A stretch of DNA of 64,000 nucleotides from Candidatus Mediterraneibacter faecavium (GCA_019119995.1 DWVY01000038.1:1-64000), one strand, 5' to 3'. Positions 44,139 through 57,103 are shown, counted from the first letter of the stretch. Numbers and translations: made by a program. Notes: a model not told the origin generated them from the letters alone.

Positions 44139-45464
44139 AATCCTTGAAGGTCGGAGTAGTTGCGACGTATTTCTGATTCCGGCTGCGCGGCTTGTCAGGA
44201 ATCGTCATTCTGATCTGGCCTGACTGCAGCAGTGGGGTCAGATTTTTTTGGGAAAAATATTTTACATCGCGAAATCCTGCGTATTCCGCAATTTCTTTTT
44301 TACCTCTTGGAATGGAGCAGTAAGTTAATATTTTTTTCTCTGTAGATATAGGATCAGAGACTACGATAACTTGGGGGGTAACTTGGGGGAGACTCTGATT
44401 ATTTTTGGTTTCCCGTATTGTTCCGCCTTCCGGGACTTGCTGTTTTTTCCTATAGAATATTACTGCAAATCCATAGGGTTGCTGTTCAAATTCCACTTTA
44501 CAGCCTGCGTTACGGCAGACGACGCTGATTCGTTTTAACCCAGTCGCAAAACTTTCCATATCTTTTGAGTAGTACAGAGTTCTAGTAATTAATGGATTCC
44601 TTCTGACTGGCCTGGATTTCCCATTGATAAATATTTCGGGAGTAAGCCCAGCGGGAAATTCACCGGGATTATAAATTTCTATTCTGTTTTTAAAAATTGC
44701 TATTTCGTTACTTTGCCCGGAATCAAACATTTTGTGTCCGAAAGAATTGATAATAGCTTCGCGGATTGCTTCCAGAGGTATTTCGGGAATTTCTCTGCGA
44801 GCTAACCCTTTTCCTATTTCGACCCTCCAGTCCATTGCGTCAATGATATACTGTTCAGCTTTTTTGGCAAGCTCCATGATAGATCCGGTAAATCTTCTGA
44901 TGTCAGTAAAAGTCAGTCTTTCGTCCGTTGCAAATTTAGCCATTTGAAGCTCGTTGATGCCACTGTTGCAAAATAAAGCAGCGCCGGCATTTAACAAATA
45001 ATTTTCGTGTGTAAGTTCTAGCTTTTCGAGAACAGTTTTCTTATCTGTTTCATCAAATTCTATACGTCCGGCATCCTTTGCTTTTTTTAGGTATTCTCGG
45101 AAGACCTGCTCGTCTATATCATCAATTGTATATTTAGATACCTTGCGCTCCCAGGAATATTGAACATTGTCTCTTTGGCGAAGGAGATTTTCATATGTAC
45201 TCTGATCCATGAGCAGATCTTCATCTGCTATGCGGATCCTGGGGATATTATATGCGAGATAAGGTATTCTGCTGCCCTCGAAACGGACTCGGATACATTC
45301 TCGGTCTCCGATTTTTACTACGGAAATTGTATACCAAAGTACAGTTCGCCCTTCTGGTGTTTATTAAGAATGGCAACGATAGAAAATATAGATTCCTTCA
45401 GTTCACCAGTACTTTTTTTGTATTCCTTTGTTTCGGTTTCAGGTCCAATATTCTCTAGTGCCAT
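44137..45464 (-). pseudogene. AlbA_2 ATP-binding protein gene with internal deletion
   Basis: On the minus strand an ATG at 45464 with AGGAATG upstream opens MALENIGPETETKEYKKSTG through GELYFGIQFP, the AlbA_2 start, then hits a stop. A second frame resumes as VVKIGDRECIRVRFEG, PYLAYNIPRIRIADEDLLMD and runs intact to 44137 (AIREAIINSFGHKMF, HATPase-like; C-terminal wHTH). About thirty residues expected between the parts are missing, so an out-of-frame deletion near 45325-45335 broke the gene. An internal ATG at 45210 could give a 357-residue product lacking the AlbA_2 domain. AT-rich relative to its surroundings; probably acquired. Confidence 0.78.
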
Positions 45465-45573
45465 AATAATCATTCCTTTCCTGCTTGATGCTTTATATTT
45501 TATCCGATTTCCTGTTTTATATCAATTTTATCGATAAACTAATAAATAATTATAAAATATGCTGATAAATACT

Positions 45574-45601
45574 TTGAATAATAATCATCATCATGTATAA
45601 T
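45574..45601 (+). promoter_or_regulatory. Candidate promoter of the V-ATPase operon
   Basis: TTGAAT (45574-45579), 16 bases, TATAAT (45596-45601). The leader would be about 105 bases to the first gene. Confidence 0.6.
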
Positions 45602-45712
45602 ATTACCAAATGCTGTGTTAAGAACACGTTAAAATTTATTCTCTGCATGAAGCAGGAAGGAATGGAAAAACTAAGGAAACAGACAGGATCCGGAAAGGTG
45701 GTGGACAAAATC

Positions 45713-46021
45713 ATGGTAGAAGAGACGATCCGGACGATCCGCAAGACTGAGAAACAGGCACAGGAGATCGTGGAGAACGCCCGACAGGAGAGTGAATGCA
45801 TCCGGAAAGAGGCGGAAGAGCGCTCCGGCCAGATCCGGGAAGAAATTATCAGAAATGCCCGTGAAGAAGCGGCGGCAGTGATGGAGCAGGCACATGTATC
45901 CGGTGATGAATCAGCGCGCGGGGCGGAAGCTGTTATCAGGAGCGATACGGACAGACTTAAGACTTCCGCCAAAGAGAAAGAAAAAGAGGCGGTGGAGATG
46001 GTCATCTCCATGCTGGTCTGA
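45713..46021 (+). CDS. ntpH: V-type ATPase subunit H (peripheral stalk G/H)
   Basis: 102 residues, entirely a charged coiled coil (RKTEKQAQEIVENARQESEC, EAVEMVISMLV), matching the short H/G stalk subunit that pairs with E. The ATG at 45713 has AAAGGTGG at good spacing; upstream in-frame codons to 45593 lack one. First gene of H-I-K-E-C-F-A-B-D. Confidence 0.85.
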   Translation: MVEETIRTIRKTEKQAQEIVENARQESECIRKEAEERSGQIREEIIRNAREEAAAVMEQAHVSGDESARGAEAVIRSDTDRLKTSAKEKEKEAVEMVISMLV

Positions 46022-46122
46022 GTGACGGAAGAGATAATTGAAGATGTAATTACAGCAACAAACTGTAAAACGGAAACAGTAAGCGGCACGCAGGTGCCGT
46101 GAGGAAAAGGAGGGACAGATAA

Positions 46123-48617
<2,495 letters not shown>

Positions 48618-48704
48618 GCCGGATCAACGCGGAGATGTGGATTTCCATATCCGCTAAGAGACAGTGAAGCGTAAGAGACCAGAAACAAGAAGGAGAGCGA
48701 GGAT

Positions 48705-49298
48705 ATGAGTGGACTGGATAAAATGAAAGCCCGGATTCTCGAAGAGGCGCAGAGTACCGCGCGCGAGATCATCGGCAAAGCGAAGGCTGACGCGGATGCA
48801 GCCGTGCAGGCGGCGGAGGAATCAGCGGAAGCTGAAGCAGCGGAAATCCTTGCGCGTGCCAAGCGAGATGCGGCGGATTATGGGATGCGAGTAGATTCCT
48901 CTATGGATATGCAGAGGAAGCAGGCCCTTCTTGCCGCAAAGCAGGAAGTGATCGGCGGCGTGCTGAAAGCGGCGTACGATGCCGTGATGGATCTGGACGA
49001 CGAGAAATATTTTGAAATGCTTGAGAAGCTGCTTGAGAAAAATACCCTGCCCGAGGCGGGAGAGATCCGCTTCTCGGCAAAAGACCTGGGGCGGATGCCC
49101 GCAGGATTTCCGGACAGGATAAAGAATATCGCCGCGTCAAAAGGCGGGAGCCTTACAGTTTCCGAGAAACCGGAGAAGATGGACGGCGGATTCCTGCTTG
49201 TCTACGGAGGCATTGAGGAAAACTGCACGATCAGCGCAGTGTTTGCTTCTAAGCGGGAAGAATTATCAGATCAGGTGAACAGGCTGCTGTTCGGATAA
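48705..49298 (+). CDS. ntpE: V-type ATPase subunit E
   Basis: 197 residues. N-terminal long helix rich in Ala/Glu/Lys (ADADAAVQAAEESAEAEAAE) that pairs with H, and a mixed C-terminal domain (GGFLLVYGGIEENCTISAVF) that contacts the A/B head. AAGGAGAGCGAGG precedes the ATG. An 87-base gap separates it from K. Confidence 0.9.
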   Translation: MSGLDKMKARILEEAQSTAREIIGKAKADADAAVQAAEESAEAEAAEILARAKRDAADYGMRVDSSMDMQRKQALLAAKQEVIGGVLKAAYDAVMDLDDEKYFEMLEKLLEKNTLPEAGEIRFSAKDLGRMPAGFPDRIKNIAASKGGSLTVSEKPEKMDGGFLLVYGGIEENCTISAVFASKREELSDQVNRLLFG

Positions 49299-49321
49299 AT
49301 GCAGATGTCAGGAGGGATAAT

Positions 49322-50293
49322 GTGGATAAAACGAAATATACTTATGCGGTGGCGCGCATCCGCGCACTGGAAGTATCCCTGTTCTCAGATGCATTTATCG
49401 AACAGTTGTTATCGTGCAAAAGCGCGGACCAGGTCCTTCAGTCTGTAATGGAAAAGGGCTGGGGAGATATGGACTCCGGGTCAGATACGGAAGCGGTGCT
49501 GAAGTGTGAGGAGGAGAAGGCGTGGGCCGTGATCCGGGATGTAGCTCCGGATATGAGCGTTTTCGATGTGCTCTCTTACCCGAAGCTGTACCACAACCTG
49601 AAAGCGGCGGTCAAAGAGGTGGGAGCAGGCGTGAAAAATCCTGCCATGTTCTATGACGACTGCCCCATCCCCGGGGATGAGATGTACCGGATCGTAGAGA
49701 ACAGAGAATTCTCCCGGCTTCCCGGCAATATGTCCCGGACGGCGCAGGAAGCGCTGGATACGCTGCTCCACACCGGAGACGGCCAGCTCTGCGACATTAT
49801 CGTGGACAGGGCGGCGCTGGATGCAATTGAAGAAGCGGGGAAGAAATCGGGAGAACCGATCATCGAGAACTATGCGGATACAACGGTTGCCATCGCAGAC
49901 ATCAAAACCGCAGTGCGCTCCCAGAAGACAGGAAAGAGCGCGGATTTTATGAGAAGCGCCATGGCGGAGTGCGAAAGCTTAAGTATCGATCAGCTGATCC
50001 GGGCGGCGCTTTCCGGGATGGAAGAGATCGCACAGTATCTGGAGGGAACATCCTACGCCGGCGGCGCGGACGCCCTGCGTGAATCTCCGTCAGCCTTTGA
50101 ACGCTGGTGCGACAACCGCATGATCGAGACATTGCGGTCTCAGAAATATGAAACATTTTCAGTCGGCCCCCTGCTGGGGTATCTGATCGCAAGAGAGACT
50201 GAGATCAAGACGGTGCGTATCATTCTGACCGGGAAGCAAAACGGATTCACGGATGACGCGATCCGGGAAAGGATAAGGGAGATGTATGTATAA
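49322..50293 (+). CDS. ntpC: V-type ATPase subunit C (d-like)
   Basis: 323 residues, helical AC39/d family connecting the central stalk to the K ring. Start YAVARIRALEVSLFSDAFIE and C terminus SVGPLLGYLIARETEIKTVRII are typical. GTG start at 49322 after AGGAGGG. It overlaps F by eight bases. Confidence 0.92.
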   Translation: MDKTKYTYAVARIRALEVSLFSDAFIEQLLSCKSADQVLQSVMEKGWGDMDSGSDTEAVLKCEEEKAWAVIRDVAPDMSVFDVLSYPKLYHNLKAAVKEVGAGVKNPAMFYDDCPIPGDEMYRIVENREFSRLPGNMSRTAQEALDTLLHTGDGQLCDIIVDRAALDAIEEAGKKSGEPIIENYADTTVAIADIKTAVRSQKTGKSADFMRSAMAECESLSIDQLIRAALSGMEEIAQYLEGTSYAGGADALRESPSAFERWCDNRMIETLRSQKYETFSVGPLLGYLIARETEIKTVRIILTGKQNGFTDDAIRERIREMYV

Positions 50294-50609
50294 GATTGCA
50301 GTAGTCGGCGATTACGACAGTATCTACGGTTTCGCCACATTGGGGCTTAGCATCTGCCCTGTGAGGGACCGGGAGGAAATACGTGAAAAGCTCCGCAGCC
50401 TTGCGGAAGAAGAATATGGGATCATCTATATCACGGAGGCGGCTGCCGCCGAGGTGGAAGATGAGTTGGAAAAGTATCGTGAGAAGACTCTGCCGGCGAT
50501 CATCCGGATACCGGGAGTCTCCGGCAATACCGGAGCAGGCGTCGAGGGTGTGAAGAAGACGGTGGAACAGGCAGTCGGATCAGATATTCTGTTTGGAGGA
50601 GTAAGCTAA
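50286..50609 (+). CDS. ntpF: V-type ATPase subunit F
   Basis: 107 residues, Rossmann-like F subunit of the central stalk ([40 protein letters not shown]). It lies within the overlap of the C gene and its stop overlaps the A start (TAATG). Confidence 0.92.
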   Translation: MYKIAVVGDYDSIYGFATLGLSICPVRDREEIREKLRSLAEEEYGIIYITEAAAAEVEDELEKYREKTLPAIIRIPGVSGNTGAGVEGVKKTVEQAVGSDILFGGVS

Positions 50610-52375
50610 TGAGCACAGGAGTGATTAAGAAAGTCGCAGGCCCTCTTGTCATTGCGGAGGGAATGCGCGATGCAAATATGTTTGATGTGGTCCGTGTGTC
50701 GAATCAGCGTCTGATCGGCGAGATCATCGAGATGCACGGAGACGAGGCGTCGATACAGGTCTATGAAGAAACGTCGGGACTGGGACCGGGAGAGCCGGTG
50801 GAATCTATGGAAGTGCCTATGTCCGTTGAGCTGGGACCGGGGCTGATCACAAGTATCTACGACGGGATCCAGAGACCGCTCGACGATATCATGAAGATCT
50901 CCGGGAATAACTTGAAGCGCGGCGTGGAAGTGCCGTCGCTGAAGCGGGATCTGAAATGGGAATTCGTTCCCACAGTGAAAGCCGGCGATGAGGTGGAAGC
51001 CGGAGATGTGATCGGCACAGTACAGGAGACCGTACTTGTACAGCAGAAGATCATGGTTCCGTACGGCATGAAAGGAACCATAAAAGAGATCAAAGCAGGA
51101 GAATTTACAGTTGAGGAAGTGGTGGCTGTCCTTGAGACAGAGGAGGGCGACAAAGAACTGACGCTCATGCAGAAATGGCCGGTCCGCCGGGGGCGCCCGT
51201 ATCAGAAGAAACTTCCGCCGGAGATGCCGCTTGTGACAGGACAGAGAGTGATCGACACGTTCTTTCCTATTGCAAAGGGCGGTGTGGCAGCCGTGCCGGG
51301 ACCGTTTGGAAGCGGCAAGACTGTGATCCAGCACCAGCTTGCAAAATGGGCTGAGGCGGATATCGTCGTCTATATCGGATGCGGCGAGCGCGGCAATGAG
51401 ATGACGGACGTTCTGAATGAATTTCCGGAGCTGAAAGACCCGAAGACGGGACAGCCTCTGATGCAGAGGACCGTCCTGATCGCGAATACTTCGGATATGC
51501 CTGTGGCTGCCCGTGAGGCATCCATTTATACAGGAATCACGATCGCAGAATATTTCCGCGATATGGGATATTCGGTTGCATTGATGGCAGACTCCACATC
51601 CCGCTGGGCAGAAGCACTCAGAGAGATGTCCGGACGTCTGGAGGAGATGCCCGGAGAGGAAGGCTACCCGGCATATCTGGGAAGCCGTCTGGCGCAGTTC
51701 TACGAGCGCGCAGGACACGTGATCTCGCTCGGGAAAGAAGGACGCGAGGGAGCCCTTTCCGTGATCGGCGCGGTATCCCCGCCGGGCGGCGATACGTCCG
51801 AGCCCGTATCCCAGGCGACGCTGCGTATCGTGAAAGTGTTCTGGGGACTGGATTCGGCTCTCGCATACAAGAGACATTTCCCGGCGATCAATTGGCTGAA
51901 CAGTTATTCCCTGTATCTGGACGACATGGAGAAATGGTTTAATGGAAATGTGGCTCCGGACTGGATGGAAGGACGTCAGAAGATGATGTCGCTCCTTCAG
52001 GAAGAGGCGGAGCTGGAAGAGATCGTAAAGATGGTCGGTATGGACGCCCTCTCGCCGGGCGACCGGCTGAAGATGGAAGCGGCGCGCTCCATCCGCGAGG
52101 ACTTCCTGCATCAGAACTCTTTCCATGAGATCGACACTTATACGTCGCTTAAGAAACAGCACATGATGATGCTCCTTGTAAATGCATTCTACGACAGGGC
52201 TGTAAAGGCTCTCTCTGAAGGGGCGTCCCTGCAGAAGCTGATCTCCATGCCGGTAAGGGAGCAGATCGGACGGTTCAAATATGTGCACGAGGATGCACTG
52301 GACGAGGAATATAAGAAAGTAGATGAAGAGCTGACCGCTCAGATCGCGGACGCTTTTGTAAAGGAGGGCCGCTAA
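50609..52375 (+). CDS. ntpA: V-type ATPase catalytic subunit A
   Basis: 588 residues. P-loop [13 protein letters not shown], catalytic [12 protein letters not shown] and [20 protein letters not shown] are intact, and the family-specific non-homologous insertion (about residues 115-190) is present. GGAGGAGTAAG precedes the ATG. Catalytic ATP sites sit at the A/B interfaces. Confidence 0.96.
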   Translation: MSTGVIKKVAGPLVIAEGMRDANMFDVVRVSNQRLIGEIIEMHGDEASIQVYEETSGLGPGEPVESMEVPMSVELGPGLITSIYDGIQRPLDDIMKISGNNLKRGVEVPSLKRDLKWEFVPTVKAGDEVEAGDVIGTVQETVLVQQKIMVPYGMKGTIKEIKAGEFTVEEVVAVLETEEGDKELTLMQKWPVRRGRPYQKKLPPEMPLVTGQRVIDTFFPIAKGGVAAVPGPFGSGKTVIQHQLAKWAEADIVVYIGCGERGNEMTDVLNEFPELKDPKTGQPLMQRTVLIANTSDMPVAAREASIYTGITIAEYFRDMGYSVALMADSTSRWAEALREMSGRLEEMPGEEGYPAYLGSRLAQFYERAGHVISLGKEGREGALSVIGAVSPPGGDTSEPVSQATLRIVKVFWGLDSALAYKRHFPAINWLNSYSLYLDDMEKWFNGNVAPDWMEGRQKMMSLLQEEAELEEIVKMVGMDALSPGDRLKMEAARSIREDFLHQNSFHEIDTYTSLKKQHMMMLLVNAFYDRAVKALSEGASLQKLISMPVREQIGRFKYVHEDALDEEYKKVDEELTAQIADAFVKEGR

Positions 52376-53758
52376 ATGCCAAAAGAGTACAGAACCATAC
52401 AGGAAGTAGCCGGACCGCTGATGCTCGTGCGCGGCGTGGAAGGCGTGACATATGACGAACTGGGCGAGATCGAGCTGGTTAACGGCGAGACAAGACGCTG
52501 CAAAGTGCTCGAGGTAAACGGAAGCGATGTGCTGGTGCAGCTCTTTGAGAGCTCCACGGGGATCAACCTGTCCAACAGCAAGGTCCGTTTCCTCGGGCGG
52601 AGCATGGAGCTGGGGGTATCCGAAGATATGCTTGGACGTGTCTTCGACGGACTGGGCCGTCCCATCGACGACGGGCCGGAGATCCTGCCGGAAGCCCGTA
52701 TGGATATCAACGGCCTTCCTATGAACCCGGCGGCGAGAAGCTATCCGGAAGAGTTTATCCAGACCGGAGTGTCCGCCATCGACGGGCTGAACACACTCGT
52801 CCGCGGACAGAAACTGCCGATCTTCTCGGCATCCGGCCTTCCTCATGCACAGCTTGCGGCGCAGATCGCGAGACAGGCAAAAGTGCTTGGAAAAGACGAG
52901 AACTTCGCCGTTGTATTTGCGGCAATGGGTATCACGTTCGAGGAATCCAATTTCTTCGTGGAAAGCTTCCGCGAGACCGGGGCTCTCGACCGTACCGTAC
53001 TGTTCGTCAACCTTGCGAACGACCCCGCCATCGAGCGTATCGCAACGCCGAAGATGGCGCTGACAGCGGCAGAGTACCTTGCATTTGAAAAGGATATGCA
53101 CGTGCTCGTGATCCTGACCGATATCACGAACTACGCGGATGCCCTGCGTGAAGTGTCCGCAGCCCGCAAAGAAGTGCCCGGACGCCGCGGCTACCCGGGA
53201 TATATGTACACGGATCTTGCATCCATCTATGAAAGAGCAGGACGCCAGAACGGCAAGAAGGGAAGCATCACCATGATCCCGATCCTGACTATGCCCGAGG
53301 ACGACAAGACCCATCCCATCCCCGACCTGACCGGATATATCACGGAAGGGCAGATCATCTTAAGCCGTGAACTCTACCGTAAGGGTGTCACACCGCCGAT
53401 CGACGTACTGCCGTCCCTGTCCCGACTGAAAGACAAGGGAATCGGCGAGGGCAAGACCCGCGCGGACCACTCCAACACCATGAACCAGCTCTTCGCCGCA
53501 TATGCCCGCGGAAAAGACGCAAAAGAACTCATGGTGATCCTTGGAGAAGCGGCGCTGACCGAGATCGACCTGATGTACGCAAAATTCGCAGACGCATTCG
53601 AGCGGGAATACGTCTCACAGGGATATAACACCGACCGCAGCATCGAAGAGACACTGGATATCGGTTGGAAACTGCTCCGCATGCTGCCGCGCACCGAATT
53701 AAAACGAATCGACGACAAATATCTGGATGAATATTACGGGACTGGCCCCGCAGCGTAG
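52376..53758 (+). CDS. ntpB: V-type ATPase subunit B
   Basis: 460 residues, non-catalytic partner of A. The Walker A loop is replaced by SASGLPHA as expected; [20 protein letters not shown] is typical. It starts directly after the A stop with AAGGAGGG. The last residues (TGPAA) and stop codon are encoded by the first unit of a 58-bp tandem repeat, so the natural C terminus may have been altered by the repeat. Confidence 0.95.
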   Translation: MPKEYRTIQEVAGPLMLVRGVEGVTYDELGEIELVNGETRRCKVLEVNGSDVLVQLFESSTGINLSNSKVRFLGRSMELGVSEDMLGRVFDGLGRPIDDGPEILPEARMDINGLPMNPAARSYPEEFIQTGVSAIDGLNTLVRGQKLPIFSASGLPHAQLAAQIARQAKVLGKDENFAVVFAAMGITFEESNFFVESFRETGALDRTVLFVNLANDPAIERIATPKMALTAAEYLAFEKDMHVLVILTDITNYADALREVSAARKEVPGRRGYPGYMYTDLASIYERAGRQNGKKGSITMIPILTMPEDDKTHPIPDLTGYITEGQIILSRELYRKGVTPPIDVLPSLSRLKDKGIGEGKTRADHSNTMNQLFAAYARGKDAKELMVILGEAALTEIDLMYAKFADAFEREYVSQGYNTDRSIEETLDIGWKLLRMLPRTELKRIDDKYLDEYYGTGPAA

Positions 53759-53908
53759 CGGAGCGGGCCTGTCCCGGAAGCCGGAGGCAGGAAAAATGAC
53801 TGGCCCCGAAGCGTAAGCGGAGCGGGCCTGTCCCGGAAGCCGGAGGCGAGAAAAATGACTGGCCCCGCAGCGTAGCGGAGCGGGCCTGTCCCGGAAGCCG
53901 GAGGCAGT
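53741..53908 (+). repeat. Three tandem 58-59-bp repeats between ntpB and ntpD
   Basis: Units begin at 53741, 53799 and 53858 with ACTGGCCCCG and carry AGCGGAGCGGGCCTGTCCCGG and GCCGGAGGC. GGCCCCGC pairs with GCGG/GGGCC within each unit, so the transcript would be strongly folded. The first unit includes the ntpB stop codon. The operon is otherwise almost gapless, making this insertion stand out. Confidence 0.92.
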
Positions 53909-53948
53909 ACTGGCATTCAGGTTGTTCAATTAAGGAGGAGGTGGCGTT

Positions 53949-54605
53949 TTGGCGGCAAAACAGGTGAACCCGACCAGGATGGAGCTGACGCGTCTGAAGA
54001 AGAAACGGATCACGGCGATCCGCGGTCATAAACTGTTAAAGGACAAACGTGACGAGCTGATGCGGCAGTATCTTGATCTGGTCCGTGAAAATATGGAAGT
54101 GCGCAAGAAAGTGGAATCCGGTATCAGATCTGCGAACCGCAACTTTGTCATTGCCAAAGCGGGTATGTCAGAAGCGGCGCTTAACACAGCGCTTCTGGCT
54201 CCGAAGCAGGAGATACAGCTCGAGGCGGGAGAGAAGAATGTCATGAGCGTGGACATCCCTACATTCAAGTATAAGACAAGGACTGCGGATGAGAATGATA
54301 TCTATTCCTATGGATTCGCTTTCACGTCCAGTGACCTGGACGGGGCGGTGAAGTCGCTGGCGGATATCCTGCCCGATATGATCCGCCTCGCGGAATGTGA
54401 AAAGGCATGCCAGCTCATGGCGGCGGAGATCGAGAAGACGAGACGCCGCGTCAACGCGCTGGAGCACGTGATCATACCGGAGACGGAGGAGAGCATCAAG
54501 TATATTACGATGAAGCTGGATGAGAATGAGAGAAGCACACAGATCCGGCTGATGAAGGTGAAGGATATGATGCTGGAAGAGGCGCATCATTATAAAGAAA
54601 AGTAA
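53949..54605 (+). CDS. ntpD: V-type ATPase subunit D (central rotor)
   Basis: 218 residues, two long antiparallel helices of the rotor shaft (ARM: NPTRMELTRLKKKRITAIRG; VNALEHVIIPETEESIKYIT). TTG start at 53949 after AAGGAGGAGGTGG. Last gene of the operon; a hairpin follows. Confidence 0.93.
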   Translation: MAAKQVNPTRMELTRLKKKRITAIRGHKLLKDKRDELMRQYLDLVRENMEVRKKVESGIRSANRNFVIAKAGMSEAALNTALLAPKQEIQLEAGEKNVMSVDIPTFKYKTRTADENDIYSYGFAFTSSDLDGAVKSLADILPDMIRLAECEKACQLMAAEIEKTRRRVNALEHVIIPETEESIKYITMKLDENERSTQIRLMKVKDMMLEEAHHYKEK

Positions 54606-54626
54606 AAATTTCTTAAGTCTTACAGA

Positions 54627-54671
54627 ACTGCCGGCGGAGATTTTATTAAATTTCCGCCGGCAGTCTTGTTG
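54627..54671 (+). terminator. Hairpin terminator of the V-ATPase operon
   Basis: ACTGCCGGCGGA (54627-54638) and TCCGCCGGCAGT (54653-54664) form a perfect 12-bp stem, followed by CTTGTTGTG, a weak T-tract. Confidence 0.8.
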
Positions 54672-54768
54672 TGTCCGGTGGGTCATGTTAGAATAAATAG
54701 ACGTTAGCAAGGTCAATACTTAATTGTGTAAATGACATTCACAATAGTTCAGTCCGCGAGGAGGCAAT

Positions 54769-55968
54769 ATGAATCTTGACAAAGAAAGCATGAAAAAGCT
54801 GCGGCAGCTTATCCTATTTACAATAGTTATCCTGATCGCACTGTGGAATTATAATATCATATTCGGTTGGATCAGATTTGCATTCGGCATTATCTTCCCG
54901 TTCCTTCTGGGCGGGGCGATCGCCTTTGTCCTGAATGTGCCGATGAATTTTCTGGAAGAGAAGATCTTTGGGAACAGGTATCTGAAAGAGAAAAAGATCG
55001 CGAAGCGGCTTGCACGGCCTGTGTGCCTTGTGCTTACGATCGCGATCGTGATCGGCGTGGTAGTCCTGGTCATGTTTGTCGTGATCCCGGAATTGACGAC
55101 AACGTTGATCTCCCTTGGGAAAACGATCAGTGACTTTGTCCCGGAGGCACAGCGTTTCCTTGAGGATTTCTTTACTGATAATAAAGATGTCAGCCAGTGG
55201 CTCAGCAGCCTGAACCTGAATGTGGACCGGCTGCTGGACAGTGCGGTATCCTTTTTCCAGAACGGCGCCGGAGATGTGCTGAACTCGACGATGTCCGCCA
55301 TCGGATCCATCGTGAGCGGAGTGGCGACGTTCGTGATCGCATTTGTCTTCGCATGTTATGTCCTGCTGCAGAAAGAAAAACTGCGTGTGCAGGTGACAAA
55401 GGTAATGTATGCGTTCCTGACGGAGAAGCGTGTGGAATGGTGCTTGGAAGTGTGTTCATTGACTGCGAAGTCATTTTCAAGTTTCCTGACAGGCCAGTGT
55501 GTTGAGGCGCTGATCCTGGGAATGATGTTCTTCATCGTTATGAGTATCCTGAATATGCCGTATACACTGCTTGTAGCGGTGCTGATCGCATTCACGGCTC
55601 TGATCCCGATCTTCGGAGCTTTCATCGGATGCATCATAGGCGCTTTTCTGATCCTGATGGTAGATCCGTTCCAGGCGCTGATCTTCGTGATCATGTTCCT
55701 GATCCTGCAGCAGATCGAGGGAAATCTGATCTATCCGAAGGTCGTGGGCGCTTCTGTCGGTCTTCCGTCCATATGGGTGCTGGCGGCCGTGACCATCGGC
55801 GGCAATGTGATGGGGATTGTCGGAATGCTGATCTTTATCCCGATCGTGTCAGTGGTCTATACATTATTCAGGGCGAGCGTGTATAAGAGACTGAGGAAGA
55901 AAAATAGGGATCTTAAGACCGGCATGCCGGAAAGGAAGAAAGCGGATGATAAAGAAAGCAGGTTATAA
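54769..55968 (+). CDS. AI-2E (YtrI/TqsA-like) family transporter
   Basis: 399 residues with about eight membrane segments of the AI-2E/UPF0118 family, reported in various members as exporters of autoinducer-2 or as Na+/H+ antiporters. Typical blocks are FLLGGAIAFVLNVPMNFLEE, LIAFTALIPIFGAFIGCIIG and LQQIEGNLIYPKVVGASVGL. GAGGAGGC precedes the ATG. Monocistronic between a terminator and the ribosomal operon promoter. Substrate unknown. Confidence 0.9.
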   Translation: MNLDKESMKKLRQLILFTIVILIALWNYNIIFGWIRFAFGIIFPFLLGGAIAFVLNVPMNFLEEKIFGNRYLKEKKIAKRLARPVCLVLTIAIVIGVVVLVMFVVIPELTTTLISLGKTISDFVPEAQRFLEDFFTDNKDVSQWLSSLNLNVDRLLDSAVSFFQNGAGDVLNSTMSAIGSIVSGVATFVIAFVFACYVLLQKEKLRVQVTKVMYAFLTEKRVEWCLEVCSLTAKSFSSFLTGQCVEALILGMMFFIVMSILNMPYTLLVAVLIAFTALIPIFGAFIGCIIGAFLILMVDPFQALIFVIMFLILQQIEGNLIYPKVVGASVGLPSIWVLAAVTIGGNVMGIVGMLIFIPIVSVVYTLFRASVYKRLRKKNRDLKTGMPERKKADDKESRL

Positions 55969-56007
55969 CTAATCTGCGGGAAATTATAAAAGTTTATTTC
56001 CAAAACC

Positions 56008-56037
56008 TTGACTTACCTCCACGCGCCGTGGTATACT
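56008..56037 (+). promoter_or_regulatory. Promoter of the rpmG-secE-nusG-rplK-rplA operon
   Basis: TTGACT (56008-56013), 18 bases, TATACT (56032-56037). Just after the expected start, CTACT and AGTAG flank a T-run of eight (56061-56068), a weak terminator-like element that may attenuate transcription. Confidence 0.75.
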
Positions 56038-56139
56038 ACTACGGCGAATGGAAGTAGGTCTTTTTTTTATGCCTAAAAATCGATGGCTTCGCAACCATCA
56101 GTAACACGTAGTGAATATGTTAAAAGCGAGGTGGAAGTT

Positions 56140-56289
56140 GTGCGCACAAGAATTACACTGGAGTGTACGGAATGCAAGAACCGTAACTACAACATGACAA
56201 AGGATAAGAAAGCTCATCCGGAACGCATGGAGACCAAGAAGTACTGCAGATTCTGCAAATCACACACACTGCACAAGGAAACAAAGTAG
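56140..56289 (+). CDS. rpmG: 50S ribosomal protein L33
   Basis: 49 residues. Zinc-ribbon type with CTEC and YCRFC pairs, i.e. the C+ form used in zinc-replete cells. GTG start at 56140, eight bases after GCGAGGTGG; the upstream in-frame extension to 56083 is rejected because it lacks a ribosome site and is not part of the family. Confidence 0.94.
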   Translation: MRTRITLECTECKNRNYNMTKDKKAHPERMETKKYCRFCKSHTLHKETK

Positions 56290-56310
56290 TCGCCGGAAGG
56301 AAGTGGACAC

Positions 56311-56508
56311 ATGAGTGATAAGGTAAAGACTCAGAAGAAGAGCTGGTTCAAGGGACTTCAGGCAGAGTTCAAGAAAGTCATCTGGCCAGACAGGAAAACA
56401 CTTGCGAGACAGACTACGGCGGTAGTTGTGGTCTCTGTAGTTCTCGGACTGATCATCGCGGTGATCGACGCGCTCCTGAACTATGGAATTAAATTTTTGG
56501 TAGGTTAG
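56311..56508 (+). CDS. secE: Preprotein translocase subunit SecE
   Basis: 65 residues with the amphipathic helix FKGLQAEFKKVIWPDRKTL and one membrane segment (VVVVSVVLGLIIAVIDALLN). Component of SecYEG. Sits between L33 and NusG in the usual order; GGAAGG precedes the ATG. Confidence 0.95.
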   Translation: MSDKVKTQKKSWFKGLQAEFKKVIWPDRKTLARQTTAVVVVSVVLGLIIAVIDALLNYGIKFLVG

Positions 56509-56533
56509 CCAGCCGCAGCAGAAAGGTGATTTT

Positions 56534-57052
56534 ATGTCAGAGGCAAAATGGTATGTAGTTCATACTTATTCAGGGTATGAAAACAAAGTAAAAGCGAACA
56601 TTGACAAGACGATCGAGAACCGTCATCTGGAAGACCAGATCCTTGAGGTCCGTGTTCCCATGGAGGAAGTGACCGAACTCAAGAACGGTGTCCAGAGAGC
56701 TGTACAGCGCAAGATGTTTCCGGGTTATGTCATGATCCATATGATCATGAACGACGACACGTGGTATGTGGTCAGAAATACCAGAGGTGTGACCGGGTTC
56801 GTCGGACCTGGGTCCAAGCCGGTTCCGCTCGAAGAGAGCGAGATGGCCAATATGGGTATCAAACATGACAATGTTGTCGTAAACTTCGGCGTGGGCGACA
56901 CGGTTGTTGTGCTCAGCGGCGCATGGGAGGGAACTGTCGGCGTTGTGCAGAGCATGAACGAACAGAAGAAGAGCCTGTCTATCAATGTAGAGCTGTTTGG
57001 CCGCGAGACACCGGTTGAACTTGGTTTTTCAGAAGTGAAGAAAATGGATTAA
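56534..57052 (+). CDS. nusG: Transcription termination/antitermination factor NusG
   Basis: 172 residues: NGN domain (WYVVHTYSGYENKVKANIDK, GYVMIHMIMNDDTWYVVRNT) and C-terminal KOW domain (VGDTVVVLSGAWEGTVGVVQ). Couples RNA polymerase to Rho or the ribosome. AAAGGTGA precedes the ATG. Confidence 0.96.
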   Translation: MSEAKWYVVHTYSGYENKVKANIDKTIENRHLEDQILEVRVPMEEVTELKNGVQRAVQRKMFPGYVMIHMIMNDDTWYVVRNTRGVTGFVGPGSKPVPLEESEMANMGIKHDNVVVNFGVGDTVVVLSGAWEGTVGVVQSMNEQKKSLSINVELFGRETPVELGFSEVKKMD

Positions 57053-57058
57053 AGATGA

Positions 57059-57088
57059 GTGGGAGGGGCATAGCCCCGTAAGTACCAC
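57059..57088 (+). promoter_or_regulatory. Putative L1-binding mRNA leader before rplK
   Basis: GTGGGAGGGG (57059-57068), loop, GCCCC, then GTAAGTACCAC ending at 57088, immediately before AAGGAGG. The hairpin with a GTGG/CCAC closing stem matches the layout of ribosomal protein L1 autoregulatory sites in Bacillota, which mimic its 23S rRNA site. Confidence 0.6.
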
Positions 57089-57103
57089 AAGGAGGTAATT
57101 GAA

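Noticed and set aside
50606-53314. Very long open frame on the minus strand opposite ntpA and ntpB
   Set aside because: Both V-ATPase genes are certain on the plus strand; the antisense frame is a codon-bias shadow with His/Arg-rich composition and no recognisable domain.
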